Source: Hericium rajendrae (Eukaryota; Basidiomycota; Agaricomycetes; Russulales; Hericiaceae). From it: DNA of 64,000 nt. A program made the translations under genes and the position numbers. The DNA is taken from NCBI GenBank assembly GCA_033439255.1, contig CM065878.1, positions 1,364,001 through 1,428,000 on the forward strand, in the 5' to 3' direction. Positions 47,673 to 60,394 of the stretch are shown here, piece after piece; position 1 is the stretch's first letter, and the number at the start of each line of letters is the position of its first letter. Below the pieces are notes generated by a model. The model did no database searches. It worked only from the letters and a program-made list of their open reading frames with translations, and was not told the DNA's origin.

Positions 47673-50149
47673 TCAGTTTCTCATGCCTGCCTTTCCCGAC
47701 CGAGCCATTTCGAAAATGGCAGGATTCCGCGCAATCTACGAAATGTCCATGAGGTTGTAGCACATACAGTGATCTAAGGAAGACACCTACCCATGACCGA
47801 ACACGCTTCCCAAAGATATACATCGGAACCGATGCCATCCAGCACACCGCTTGGCATCCAGCGAGGATCAACAGCGATGTCTTAACGCCGCGGGCCTCGA
47901 TCATGCCGTTTGCGAAGAAGCTGAACCCGAACAGGACCATGTTCTTGAGGAAATTGCTGATGGCGAGACAGTGCAGCGCATCGGAGCCGTGCGTGTCCAG
48001 GAGGTAGGTCACCGCGGCGGAGCCGGAGACGACCATGCTGAAGTTGGCCATGCTGGAACGTGCATGGGCATTAGTCGTAAATTCACAAGGAAAGAAACGG
48101 GTCTGACGCCATGCACGCGACCGCGCCGATCCAAGGCATGTTGTGACCAGTGCCCACTGGTGAAGGTAACTTTAGGACGATTGCATAGTCCGGAGAGGAA
48201 AACAGTGCGCACCCGCCCATCCAGCGTATCCGAACACACCAAAAAGCATCATAGACATGAAGACGAGGCGAAACTCAGGTTCGTAGACGCCCCCGTTACG
48301 CTTTGACATCCAGACTGCACCCCAGTCCGTGAGCGGTCCGGTGAGCACCATCCCAATCACGATTCCGACGAGGCCGCCCAGGTTGGTCAGTCCCTTCAGC
48401 GACGTCAAGACATGGTCGAGGTCCGCGGCACAGATGCACTTACGATTTGTGCTGCGTTGAAGTTGTACTCTAACGTGAAGATCGTCGAGGAGCAAATGGG
48501 TAGAAGACCTATCGAGAGAGGTTGAGTGATCAGTATACCAACGTCCTCTGCCAATAGCACGTACTGAGCCAGGCGGTTTGCATGCCGTGCGAGAGGAATA
48601 GGAACGACGTCTGCAGAACAAGTCAAATCCATCGCCACACCAATCTCTTTTCGAACTGAGTCGTACCACAGGTGACAGCAAAAGCGGTAACGGCCTCAGT
48701 ATGACCTTCCACAGCGGATCATCGCTGAATGTCCCGTTCCAGATCTTCAGTTGCGATATGTAGCTCGGCGCAGGAGGGAAGCTTCCCGCTTCTGAGCTCT
48801 GCTCTTCTATCGAGCTCGCCTGCTTCTCGAGGCTTTGCTTCTCTAAGGTAAAATCAAGGACGTCCTTCGATGCGCGCGCCAGATGTTGGGTCCGATCATA
48901 AGTGGTCTATGGGCATGGGAGATAAGTCTAACGCCTGGCTGGGTAGAGAATCCGACTTACCTCGGGAACGAAGAAAAAGACAAGAAGCGTAACGATGCCG
49001 AGAGGATGCTCACGAACCAGAAGCCCATTTGCCATGACAGATTCTGCACAACGTATCCATAGATCAGGGCCCGCTGCCAGCAGTGTATAAGGGACGGGCG
49101 CGAGCGGCGATGGTGGGCAGACTCACAGGGTTATACCAGCAAGAATCGCGAAACTCCAGATCACAGTACGAGCACCGCGTTCGTGGATACTGTCAGAGCA
49201 ATGAGTGTGTAACACCATCTGTCTTTCTTGGCAAGACGCTCACAAGTAAATATGCTCAATACTCGATGCTACCAGGCTATTTTCAAAGTAAGCAAGTGCG
49301 ATGACAGTCAGCAGCCCTGAGACCTTACCTTTGCAGAGCGGACATGCCAAACCCTTGGAAGACACGGGAAGCCCGGATCGAGGCCAGATTTGGGCTCAAA
49401 GCACACCATATACAAGCGATGAACATCTGAAGGCAGGTCAGTGGGCCTTCCGTATGCCTAACCGGACTCGGGTTGGAGACCACTCACGACGAAGACGGAG
49501 CATAAGTATACGATCCTGTGACCGAATTTCACTGCGAAAGAGCCTTGCAGGAACCTGCATAGACGCATCAGCCTCCACAGTCGGAGCCTAGCGAGATTCC
49601 TCCGCGCACATGAAACATCCAAGGCCCAGAAGAATGCATCCGAAGCTTGATGCTACGGTGTCCACCGTCGTATGGAACTGATTGGCTAGAAGAACATATC
49701 CAGGCCCGGTCATGGGGGACAGCGCGCCATCAAGGCTTGCAGCAAACGCTCTGGGAAAAAAATGACAATCGGAACACAACAGATCAACGAAGACGAACAG
49801 AGTCCAAAAACATGCTTCTTTCTTCCATCTTGGCCAATTCAGCCTAGCGCATAACAGTCAAGAATATAAACAGCAGAACGGTAGCGAAGGACATACGGGT
49901 CCCTCGGATCATCAGACGGCTGGGGATTCAGCACGATGTGCGAGTATCGTCCGGTCCCGCGCTTCAAATGCGTCGCCTCGTCAATCATGACTTCATGTCC
50001 ACGGACGAAGCCCAGCTCAGAAAGCAAAGCCGTCCCCGGCACATGGTCCAGATGCACATCCTCTATGACCAGAACCCAGAACAATCAATGATGCAGTCCA
50101 GCTTCAATGGTTGACACAGAAGCTACTCACCGAGTATCCCGAATGCCAT
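47673..50149 (-). CDS. MFS transporter, DHA1 type
   Basis: Plasma-membrane proton-coupled drug or metabolite transporter of the DHA1 group. The start MAFGILEDVHLDHVPGTALL is a well-known fungal opening of this group; it is spliced from a 19-nt coding start (50149-50131) to an exon after GGTCATAG. Membrane segments include PMTGPGYVLLANQFHTTVDT, SFGCILLGLGCFM, RIVYLCSVFVMFIACIWCAL, LTNLGGLVGIVIGMVLTGPL and VFMSMMLFGVFGYAGWA. The central loop is basic with KASSIEEQSSEAGSFPPAP; the KRNGGVYEPEFRL motif before a late helix is typical. The C terminus reads KRVRSW, joined to IARNPAIFEMARSGKAGMRN and TGA at 47673. About ten introns. Substrate unknown. Confidence 0.85.
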
Positions 50150-50903
50150 GAGTGATGAGATGGAAAGAGAACGGCGATGGCTCCCAGGAATCGAGACCCG
50201 TCATCTGTGAGCAAAATATATCTGGGATCCAGACTAGCACCGAGCGGTGGTTGAAGGTCTCGTTACCACGTCCTTCTTGATTTCGCAGGCTGCGTTTGGA
50301 GTGTGGCGCCTGTTGGGGGCGAAAATGGGGAACAGGGTCAGATGAGACGCGCTGAGCATGGTGTAACTTGGCCAAAAGAGTGAAGTTGATCCACGGAGAG
50401 ATGGACTGTTTTCCTATTTACAGGGTCACAAGTCCAGCCTGCCACAAAATTAGCATTCCGTCTTGAGACTCGCGTGGCATAGGCAGTCTACTCACCAATA
50501 GATACGTTACGCTTCCATGTACTCACTGTCGCTTCCCGCATAGCATCCGCATCCAAAACCGGGCGGCCTACTCCATAGATGGAGAAGAAGCACGCGTCGG
50601 ACGCCCGGGAGCGGTCCTGTGGATGAGGATGCCTGTTCGCAGATGATAAGATGCGTAGAAACTACCTGAACGGACACCGGCGCAAGCTCGTGACAGCCAT
50701 CATAGGGAAACGAGGCGCCCCTTGACTAAGTCCGCTGACGAGCACATAGCGCACTGCAGCAGACGATCAGACGGGCGTAGCAAAAAGACACACCGACTGT
50801 CCATTGTCTGAATAGCATCCTACAAGATATACAAGGTCTAAATCACCGTCGCTCTGCCTGCGGCGCAGCTCCAGGTGCGTCGCGCGGCCGGTTGTAGCGG
50901 CTC
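50150..50903. other. Intergenic, no supported gene
   Basis: About 750 bp between the MFS start and the epimerase stop. Open frames lack domains. Confidence 0.35.
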
Positions 50904-52466
<1,563 letters not shown>

Positions 52467-53163
52467 GGGGGCCTCGTGTGCAGGTCGGGAATGTTGGTTC
52501 TTGTGGAAAAGAGAAAAGCGATGAAACATCTTGCAATTAGCGGGCGGTGTCGAAAATTTCCCCAAATTAGCCCGGGCCCTCACCTCGATGTTGATGATTC
52601 TTATACGATCGTGTAAAACTAAACGTGGGGCACTATATCTGACGCCAATCATGTATGTAGATGCATTACATCTCACGACTTCTAACCATTCAGTACGAAC
52701 TTCGCGTTCGAGAGGTGACGGGCCTGCGGCTGCTAGATCTACGCATTTCCCCAATATATATCCGTCTGGGCCACTACGTTATGTCCAGGCAGAAACTCGA
52801 GGTCGCTCAGCCTCCAGCCTCACTTCTGCTCCCTGAAAGTTCTGGTCATGAGATGGACGAGGCTTGCCTATGCTATGGTCGTGATTACATCGATGCACTC
52901 AAGATCTACATGGAGATAAATAGCACTACCCCGATCTTTCTTCGATAGTGGTCCGGTCCGCCGTGGTCCGGCGCCTCATTCAGTTCGGTGACCCCAATCA
53001 TCTGCACCGGTGCAGTCAAAAGCTCCATGAACTGTCAAGTGAGAAAAGGCCACGTAGAGTTGCGTAGAGCAGGACAAAGATGCACGTGTGATAGAGGATG
53101 CAAAACGTAGATGAACATATGACATGGCCTTGCATGTGCAGACGGACCAGACTCACCGTCACC
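52467..53163. other. Intergenic, epimerase promoter and THOC1 3' flank
   Basis: About 700 bp with no supported gene. Confidence 0.35.
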
Positions 53164-55756
53164 CTACTGCGACGCGTTCTCCATCTTGGTGTCCTCACCG
53201 TCCTTCGCAGGCTCGCCCTGCATCTCCACATCCTTATCCTCCGCCTTGACCGCAGGCGCAGCACCCGCGACAGGAACACTGGGACTCTCCCCTCGCTCCT
53301 CGCCCGCCCCCGTAGCACTCCCCACGAGCGCCCCCGCGCCCTCCTTCACACCCTGCTCGATGCGCTCTCGCTCCGCGCGGGCCTCTTTCTCAATCTCTTG
53401 CGCGAGCAAGATGATATCGCCCGCGCCGATCTTGCCAAAGTGTGCAAGGTAGCGGTCGCGTGCCGCGCGTAGGGCGAGCCATGACCAACGATGCTTGTTC
53501 TTAATACGATTTTATGAGCTCTTGTTCGTGCAAGATAGTTAAGTCGGACATACCTCTTCAAGCTTCAATATCTGAGAATCAGTCAGTTTTTCCGGTGCTG
53601 GCGTCGGTGCCGGCGTTGGGAATGGTGCCGACGTCGGGGCTGTTGGTGCGGGTGTGGGTGCAGGGGCGGGCGCGGTTGCGGGGGCAGCAGCGGCCGCCGG
53701 CGCGGTTTCCGCGCTAGCTGCCGGTGGCGGCTTAGATGGCGACCCAGGCTTCGCAGGCAAAGAAGGATGTAGACTTCCGTGAGGCCCACTTGAGCTGGGT
53801 TTCGGCGTTTCCGCCGACGGTGCAGCAGGCGCTACGTCCTTGCCTTGTGGTGCAGGCGTCGGTGCAGGATGTGACACTGGAGTCGCTGCTTTCGCCTTGG
53901 CTTGAGCCGCACGTTCTGCCGCCTTCTCGAGCGCCTTCCGTCGCATGTTTATTCGGTTGTCTTCGAGTTTGATCCTTGCCACGAAGTCCTTCACTTCTCC
54001 AGGTCTGAACAACCGTCAGAAACACAGATGCATCGAGTAAGAAAGACAACGCACTGGAAAGGATTCTGCAAATCCCGAAGGTCCCTGTATCCCATATCCC
54101 ATATCTCCGTCAGGGCTGCCGACCCCAGTCGGTGCTCCCATTCCTCGGGCTCGATGCGCATCTTCTTCCTCGACTCCCTAGTCGCCTCCTCCAAGCCGAC
54201 CTTGCGACCGTTAACCTCCTCAGCATACGGCTCGCGATCGAACGGCGTACACAGGTCATTCTTCCATCTAACCCAGTTTTTCTCTCGCTCTATAATGGCA
54301 TGAACTGTATCTGCGAAGGCGCGTCCGCCGGGCGCTGTCTGCCGCAGCTCCTCCTGCGCTTTCGCTATCGTCTCGATGACCCATTTGGCATCGTCAGGTT
54401 CCAGCGTGAAGTCAATTTGTAGGGAACGGTTGCGAGGCGATGACCACGAGGCCTTGGCCGACTTGGTGAACGTCAGGAGATGATTGAGTAGGATGAGTAG
54501 TTGGAAGAGGAATTGTCGGCGGAAGTGAGTATCAGCAATCTACAGTGGGAACGATATATGAGCCATGGTGGCGCCGCCAAACATAGAATAAAAACACTTG
54601 CCTCGAGGTCGAGGAGGTCGGGACTGGTTAGGAATTTGGCAAAGAAGTACTCCTGCCCGACGGTTTCTTCGCCGGCCTCTGAATCGCGCTTTCGCTTCAG
54701 TGAATTTGGGCCCGTTGAACCCGAGTTGGCAGACCGACTGCCCATCATGGCACGTTCTTTCGCGGTCGCTTCTTTAATCACAGGAAGCACCTTGTTTACA
54801 GACTCCTTGAACTCTGCCAGAGTGTTCGGGTTTGCGAAAAGCGGCGGTCGCGAAAAAGGCAGCTGTAATGACCAGAAAGTCTCGTAGAAGTCTGTGTGTC
54901 GGAGATTCAGACATGCACGAAGAGAAGATCTGAAGAGCTGCGCACCATCTTTCTTGTCCTGCTTCTTGTCAACTTGCATCGCGTCCTGTTCCTCCTTCTC
55001 CTTCTCCTCACTTTCCTCCCTCAAGCTCTTCTCCTCGTCCTTCGCCCGCGGCTGCACACCCTCCCATATAGGCCCGTACTCTCCCCGCAGGTTGACACCG
55101 CTTCGCTCGCCAAGTGGAAACACACCACTGAGGAAAGTCAGGATGCGGCCGCAGAATATTGTGTTCGAGCCCATCTTCGATAAGCGGCGGAGCAGGTCGT
55201 TGAGCATGCGGAGAAGAATGAGCGCTTTGCCCTTCTGCGGGACCATGCCCTCAGTGAGGCGGTCCGTACGCGCCTCGATCCAGGAGAAGATGTGCGAGCA
55301 TGATGGGATGGTTTGGGTCTCAAGGAGGTCTTGGAGAGTCGTAAAGGGAATGTCTGCTCGGTGGCATCTGAAGTGAAAAGTGAGCCCCTGGAAGTCAGTA
55401 ATAATGCCTGTTGAGACACACCTTGCTCTGTGAACGTCAAGACGAGGTCCAACCTGTCCATGATCTCGTCATAATACGTCGTTTCAGGATCATCCAATGC
55501 TTTCCCCTCCTTCATCTAATGGCTGACTATGAGCTATTGTTCACAACTTCCATGAGAGTGTAACGCACCGCATGAGTGAGAACCTCATTCTTCAGGGCAA
55601 ACTCCCACTGGCCTTTCCGAATTTCCGGCGCGAACTTGGACGGTGTGTCCTTCAGAGTCTTTTTCACAAGTTTATCCAAGTCATCTTTGTCAATAGGCCG
55701 GAGAGGAAGGTTCTTCAAGACAGAGCGAAGGGCGGTTTCTGGCGAACGGAATACCA
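53164..55756 (-). CDS. THOC1: THO complex subunit 1 (THOC1/Hpr1)
   Basis: Scaffold subunit of the nuclear THO/TREX complex that couples transcription elongation to mRNA export. Start MVFRSPETALRSVLKNLPLR. The elongation-factor core reads YYDEIMDRLDLVLTFTEQ, GKALILLRMLNDLLRRLSKM, FCGRILTFLSGVFPLGERSG and VNLRGEYGPIWEG. Next come an acidic/basic loop with KEEQDAMQVDKKQDKKD, DFYETFWSLQLPFSRPPLFA and a basic LKRKRDSEAG. The C-terminal half has RLGSAALTEIWDMGYRDLRD, FRPGEVKDFVARIKLEDNRI, then a long Pro/Ala-rich linker (about 90 residues) and an acidic end with KAEDKDVEMQGEPAKDG. The tail past KHRWSWLALRAARDRYLAHF resembles the part of THOC1 that carries the death-like fold in animals. About ten introns; stop at 53164. 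It is divergent from the coiled-coil gene at 55941. Confidence 0.9.
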
Positions 55757-55940
55757 TGAGCGAGACGGGAGGAAGTAAGGTGCAAACTGAGACGCCACCC
55801 GTCATTAACAATACGACGTCCCAATATGGCATCTTATACCAAATGTAGATAGCATTCCCAGGCTTAGCAGTGTTAGAGATGACGCGAACAGAATGCTTCG
55901 CAGCCGTCCTCACCTGCGTACATTGCTTCGTATCTCACCA

Positions 55941-56354
55941 ATGTCTTCTCAGTCTAACAAGGATGTTGCTGCAGCCTTTAGTGGCACGTTGCAAGTTGAA
56001 CATACCTCCTTGCAAGTTGAACGTACCACCATAGACCAGGACATGGCACGTTTAACCCAGCTACTGGCGCAAGAACCTCCTCTCGACGAAAACGCAGACA
56101 TCGATTTCCAAGCTTTACTCCATCAATTAGAGACGGCTAATAGCATTGCAGGAGGTGTGGAGAGTCGGTTAGAAAGCGTTATTGGGCGTCTGGATGAGAT
56201 GTTGGAGTCTTTTGGTCAGAACGCCGCGGATGCTGGGTTAGAGGCGGAGGCCGTGGCGGTGGAAGTGGAAGCCGTGGCCGTAGAAGTGGAAGCCGTGGCG
56301 GTTCAGGTAGAGGTGGTGAAAGAAGGCGGGGACATACAGACGGGGTCGTCTTGA
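55941..56354 (+). CDS. Small coiled-coil protein with heptad tail
   Basis: An uninterrupted frame of about 137 codons from MSSQSNKDVAAAFSGTLQVE (an in-frame ATG at 55893 would add 16 residues). It is helical throughout (TTIDQDMARLTQLLAQEPPL, VESRLESVIGRLDEMLESFG) and ends with three perfect 7-residue units, EAVAVEV, EAVAVEV and EAVAVQV (56247-56309), then VKEGGDIQTGSS. The arrangement Leu-rich helix plus short repeats suggests an oligomerising adaptor. It shares a 185-bp bidirectional promoter with THOC1. I believe similar small proteins occur in other Agaricomycetes, but I cannot name the family. Confidence 0.6.
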   Translation: MSSQSNKDVAAAFSGTLQVEHTSLQVERTTIDQDMARLTQLLAQEPPLDENADIDFQALLHQLETANSIAGGVESRLESVIGRLDEMLESFGQNAADAGLEAEAVAVEVEAVAVEVEAVAVQVEVVKEGGDIQTGSS

Positions 56355-56982
56355 GAATCGGCGACTCTGGAGAGGCGCTTCAATAAGCTTTTGCAAGGTA
56401 CGTTGCAACTCGTTTGTACCATGCGATAGATTATAAGCTTAGAAGGACCCTACAGCACCAGCAGTGCACCATAATCACGCCCTTGACATCGCTGCAATTC
56501 TATGGCGAATAATGTCCTTCTTCCAAATGTTTCCTATGAGGCATTCTGAGATCCACCGCGCGTTGACCCCGGATTTCCGGGCAGGACATTTGCCGGAAAC
56601 GGCCGGTTTCCGACAAATGTCCACCCAGGACACTTTGTGGAACATCAGCCCGACAATCTCCGGACCCGCGCGATTTCCCGCCAATGTCAGGCAAATGCCA
56701 TATTGTAGTGTCCATGGAAAGCAGCACCCAGCCGCGGCATGCGCTGGTATTGTTGCTCGCTCAATTAATTCCGAATAAATATGATTTATTGCAAATGATA
56801 CAGTAGCTAGCATTTGGCACAGATTAAGTACACGAGGCTCGCAAACGACTTGAGGTTCTGAGCGAGAAAGGGAAACGAAGCTCCAAAGCGAGCAGTAATT
56901 ACGAGGAGGCAACAGAGGTGTGCATGACGAACATCGAACGCGAATTAATCGATGCGTATCGCGCGACGGGATTGGGCAGCGA
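56355..56982. other. Intergenic repeat-bearing stretch
   Basis: No gene is seen. It contains the first copy of a dispersed repeat (56550-56700) with a strong hairpin at 56584-56622. Confidence 0.45.
56550..56700 (+). repeat. Dispersed repeat copy 1 with hairpin
   Basis: The motif CACCGCGCGTTGACCC followed by GGATTTCC occurs here and, in inverted orientation, at 59215-59345. A hairpin (56584-56622) has arms GGACATTTGCCGGAAAC and GTTTCCGACAAATGTCC that pair with one mismatch around a five-base loop. Confidence 0.65.
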
Positions 56983-57926
56983 TCAAAGGCGACAGCGACG
57001 AGAGGGATCAAGAAGAACCTTGATCGAGTCGGGGACGGCGGCGACGAGGATGGATAGAGAGGTTAAATACGGCAGCCCCATGGTCTGAGCTGCGCCCCCA
57101 AAGAGCGAACATTCAGTGCGCTGTAAACACCATACAATCGACGATTTACCTGCTCCAAAATACCATATATCATGCCGAACCCTCCCGCGTCTCCCAGAAT
57201 CCCTGATGCCAAACATGCTCGGCTTTCCAAACAAGCCGTCGATCGCCCCCGCTTCAAAGATCCATACATCAAGCGGCACGCTGCCCCAGCGGGTAGCGAC
57301 GAGACTACGCAGAGCGAGCAAGATGGTAAGAATCTCCTTCCGAATACGAGATACAGCACTTACAAGTCTGCGCGTCGCGTCAAGCATCGCGCAATCAGAT
57401 CCAGGTTCCGAGCACGAGAGGCGGCATGGCGTCAGTATCACGATTGTGAGAAGCATCCCCACACACCTGATGAATCCCGCATGCCATCAACAGGCGATTC
57501 TTGTCGCGGAGGCTCGCACTCCCCAGAAGGATGGCAGCGGGGTCGAGAAAGACCTACATTGTTGTTATCCCGAGCTGCTAGCGGCACAGAAGCGACAGCC
57601 CGAGAGGACTTTTGAGCCAAGGCCAAGGACTTTCGGGCCAGGGCCCTTGATTTTCTCTCCAGATGGTCATAGATGGTATGCTTGGCCTGCCTGCGCGAGG
57701 GATCATGGGAGCTACAGGGCTTGCACGGACAGTAATGTCGGCCTGAGACTTTCTGTGCACCTGGCATAGATCCAGAGATCACGAAAATAGAGCTCTTGAA
57801 GCCGAGGAAAGGAGAAAACAGCGCATACAGGCACGTACTCGCTGCGGGGCACGATGAGGGGGAGAAGGGAGGCGGGGCACAAAAAGGGAGGTGCGCCTGA
57901 GCACGACTTGGTGAATTTCGCGACAC
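56983..57926 (-). CDS. Unrecognised minus-strand gene, Cys-motif N terminus
   Basis: An upstream frame has a cysteine/histidine cluster (HYCPCKPCSSHDPSRRQAKH then TIYDHLERKSR) and continues basic. A possible intron near 57540 leads to a second frame (57462-56983) reading LLALRSLVATRWGSVPLDVW and IFEAGAIDGLFGKPSMFG. The C-x-C-x2-C pattern plus a later histidine resembles the N-terminal zinc motif of Tnp2/CACTA-type transposase genes found in basidiomycetes, but there is no transposase core here. I treat it as a possible degraded transposon gene or an unknown gene; the exon joins are not proven. Confidence 0.25.
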
Positions 57927-59214
57927 GTCAAGGTCAGGCGCCTCAAAGCTATCTACACGTGGACGTGACTAGGGGCAACGCTCAGCTAATTCAAACTCCG
58001 AAGCGTCCACGCGTTTTCGGCCTTAAGCGCCCAAAAAAGAGCAAAAAAGTGGCCCCGGAAAGAGGTACACTTTGAGTGCCTTCGTCCCCTTTGAATCTCT
58101 CTGGGAAACAAGTAGCAGGTGCTCTTAAATTATGTTTGAGAATATGTGTTGGATGAAAATTTGACACGTGCTTCCAGAAGAGCACTGTTGAGTTCAAATT
58201 AAGATAAAATAATTCATCCAACAGACATTACTCAAGAGGTTCGTAGATGAGTAGCCGCACACTTCCGGTCGCGGCCGGAGCACTGTGGAAGTCGGAATGT
58301 GTACCTTTTCGCCGCGAGGAAGAGCGGACGACGCGTGTTATGTAAGCAAGTCGCGTCGCGTCGCGTGCGCCCTCCGTTTGCTTTTGACCGTGTTCTGCAA
58401 CATGTTCCTATCCGTAGACACTGTGCTTAGCTGTTTCATGTTATAATATAATCTATGGCACTTTACAGGCTGATTTAAACTCGGTTTTGGCACTAGATCA
58501 CGGCAAGGCAGCCTCGTCTACCCCTCATCCCTTCCATATCAAACAATTGTCCTCATCGATCCAGCCATGACCTATCAACCTCTCGTGATGCGTGATGCCC
58601 GTACTGCCAAGCCATCCCACAAAGACAAAGACAGGATTTGAATGCATGCTGAGGGTGTGAAGAATGGAAAGTGTAAGGCCAGTCAAGATACCCTTTTATG
58701 GGCCCAACTCGAGGCATTCCCCGCCTTCGTCTTACTCTACAGGCCAATCTCCTTCGGCTTGCATGGCTTCGAGTGCGAGAAGTAGCCATTCCAACCAGCT
58801 TGGTTGAGCAAAATAAGATTGATGCTCTACAAGGGTTGGTCGATATTCTCCGAGATTTGTTGCCCCAACTCGTTGATGGATTTATGGCAAAGACTTCTAC
58901 AGATGTTCCTGAAGCGTCATTGGCCCTTTCTGCCCCGTATTTATGCACTCCACGCACCGTATATACCTCGTGGCTCATTCTGTTCATAGTTCACATACAT
59001 TGTTGACTCATTTTCCTTCTAAATACTTAAGGTCTAGTACTATCCTTCTACAGGTGTATTGCATACATGTTAACATCTACTGCGGAATTTTTTCGCAGCT
59101 CTCTGAGGGATATAACAAGCAGAAGAGTCGAACGAAACATTTCGTGGACGCTTTTTCGACGGGCGCTTAGGTCACGTGCACGGGACGCTTTTGTAACCGA
59201 GGTTGCCCCTAGTC
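57927..59214. other. 1.3 kb without a supported gene
   Basis: Open frames exist around 58550-59006 on both strands. The plus-strand one, with LVDILRDLLPQLVDGFM, looks helical but has no recognised domain or splice support. Confidence 0.3.
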
Positions 59215-59345
59215 AGTGGACGATCTAACATCGGCAGGACATTCGGGGGTCTCGAGCCCCCGCGGAGCATTCGCTGGACACTTCAGGACATTTGCTCTTT
59301 CCCGCGAATGTCCCCCTAGGAAATCCAGGGTCAACGCGCGGTGAG
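59215..59345 (-). repeat. Dispersed repeat copy 2
   Basis: On the minus strand this reads CACCGCGCGTTGACCC, one T/C difference, then GGATTTCC and a run of GGACATT/AAATGTCC motifs, matching the copy at 56550-56700 with many substitutions. It lies directly left of the hAT-like element. Confidence 0.55.
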
Positions 59346-59357
59346 AGGAGGCCATTC

Positions 59358-60062
59358 TAGGGTGGCCGAAGTTTCGAATTGAGTCAGAATTTACCGGGAA
59401 ATTTCCCTGAGCAAGATCACATCTCAAATTTACCCTCGTAATTTCCAGTAAATTTACCGGACTGTAATTACCGTCAATTGACTGGATACAGGTGGTAATG
59501 GATGCAGTAATTGACGGTAAATGACATATAGCTGAAGTATGTACAATCAGGGCCTCCATGTATCCGAGGAAATGTCTGCAGGAATCTCGACCTTCTCCTC
59601 GCACTTTCGTCTGCTGGAACACTCGAAGATGATCGCAAAAATATAGTCTCAGCAACATTACTATCATGTTCATCGACTCAGGCTTCATCGCCCTCAGCGG
59701 CGTCAATAGTGATTGGCCTCTGCGAATTGCTGCGCCTGTCGCGTCTGTCATCGGCCCGTGTGCATTGGGTATGCGGTGTGCAACCACACGGCATAGTACC
59801 AGCATAAGCTCCAATTTATACTTAAGAACTGAGCTTACGCTGTGGTGTCGGGTCCCGTATGCACACTTGGGAGAGAAATGCTAAGGTGTCAAGACATACA
59901 AGGGAATGAGATTTATGCGATGTGATATGCTGTAATAGCCCGGCATTTACCCAATTTGACTGCACAAAATCACGGCCCTCTAGGAATGACCGTAAATTAC
60001 GGGAAATTTACAGGGTAAATTTACATTGGGTAAAATTACCCTGCCACTCTTCGGCCACCCTA
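59358..60062. mobile_element. Non-autonomous hAT-like element (MITE), 705 bp
   Basis: 14-bp perfect terminal inverted repeats: TAGGGTGGCCGAAG at 59358-59371 and its reverse complement at 60049-60062. The flanks are GGCCATTC (59350-59357) and GGCCATTT (60063-60070), an 8-bp duplication with one mismatch, the length hAT transposases make. The termini beginning TAGGG also fit hAT. The ends carry extra palindromic AT-rich motifs (AATTTACCGGGAAATTT, GTAATTGACGGTAA). There is no coding region, so it would depend on a transposase encoded elsewhere. Confidence 0.8.
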
Positions 60063-60070
60063 GGCCATTT

Positions 60071-60394
60071 GCCCTTCAGGCGACGATCAGGAAGAACTTT
60101 GCCGCAGTGAGTTCGGGAAGCGGAGGACAGTCACGGGAGAGCCTGAATGTGCTTCTTCACCATACACGATGTCCCAATTGTAACGATAAATGTTATGGTA
60201 TAATATGCTCGCCACCTTTCTCTGTGTGGTCTGTACGATATTGTCTCGAAATCGAAGCAGCTAGGGTTTGGGCAAGGTTTGGATGATGATGATGATGATG
60301 ATGTCTAGAAAGGGCAGTTCGAGTTCGGTGGTGTCGGGGTCTACCAACATATCCTCTCCTCTTGCAGTCATCTTCAGCATAACCGAATGCGACA
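60071..60394. other. Intergenic, promoter of ABC-class ATPase gene
   Basis: No gene is seen. A short GAT microsatellite (about seven units) lies near 60283-60303. Confidence 0.4.

Noticed and set aside
58553-59006. Overlapping open frames on both strands
   Set aside because: Neither shows a domain, splice sites or codon bias; kept as intergenic.
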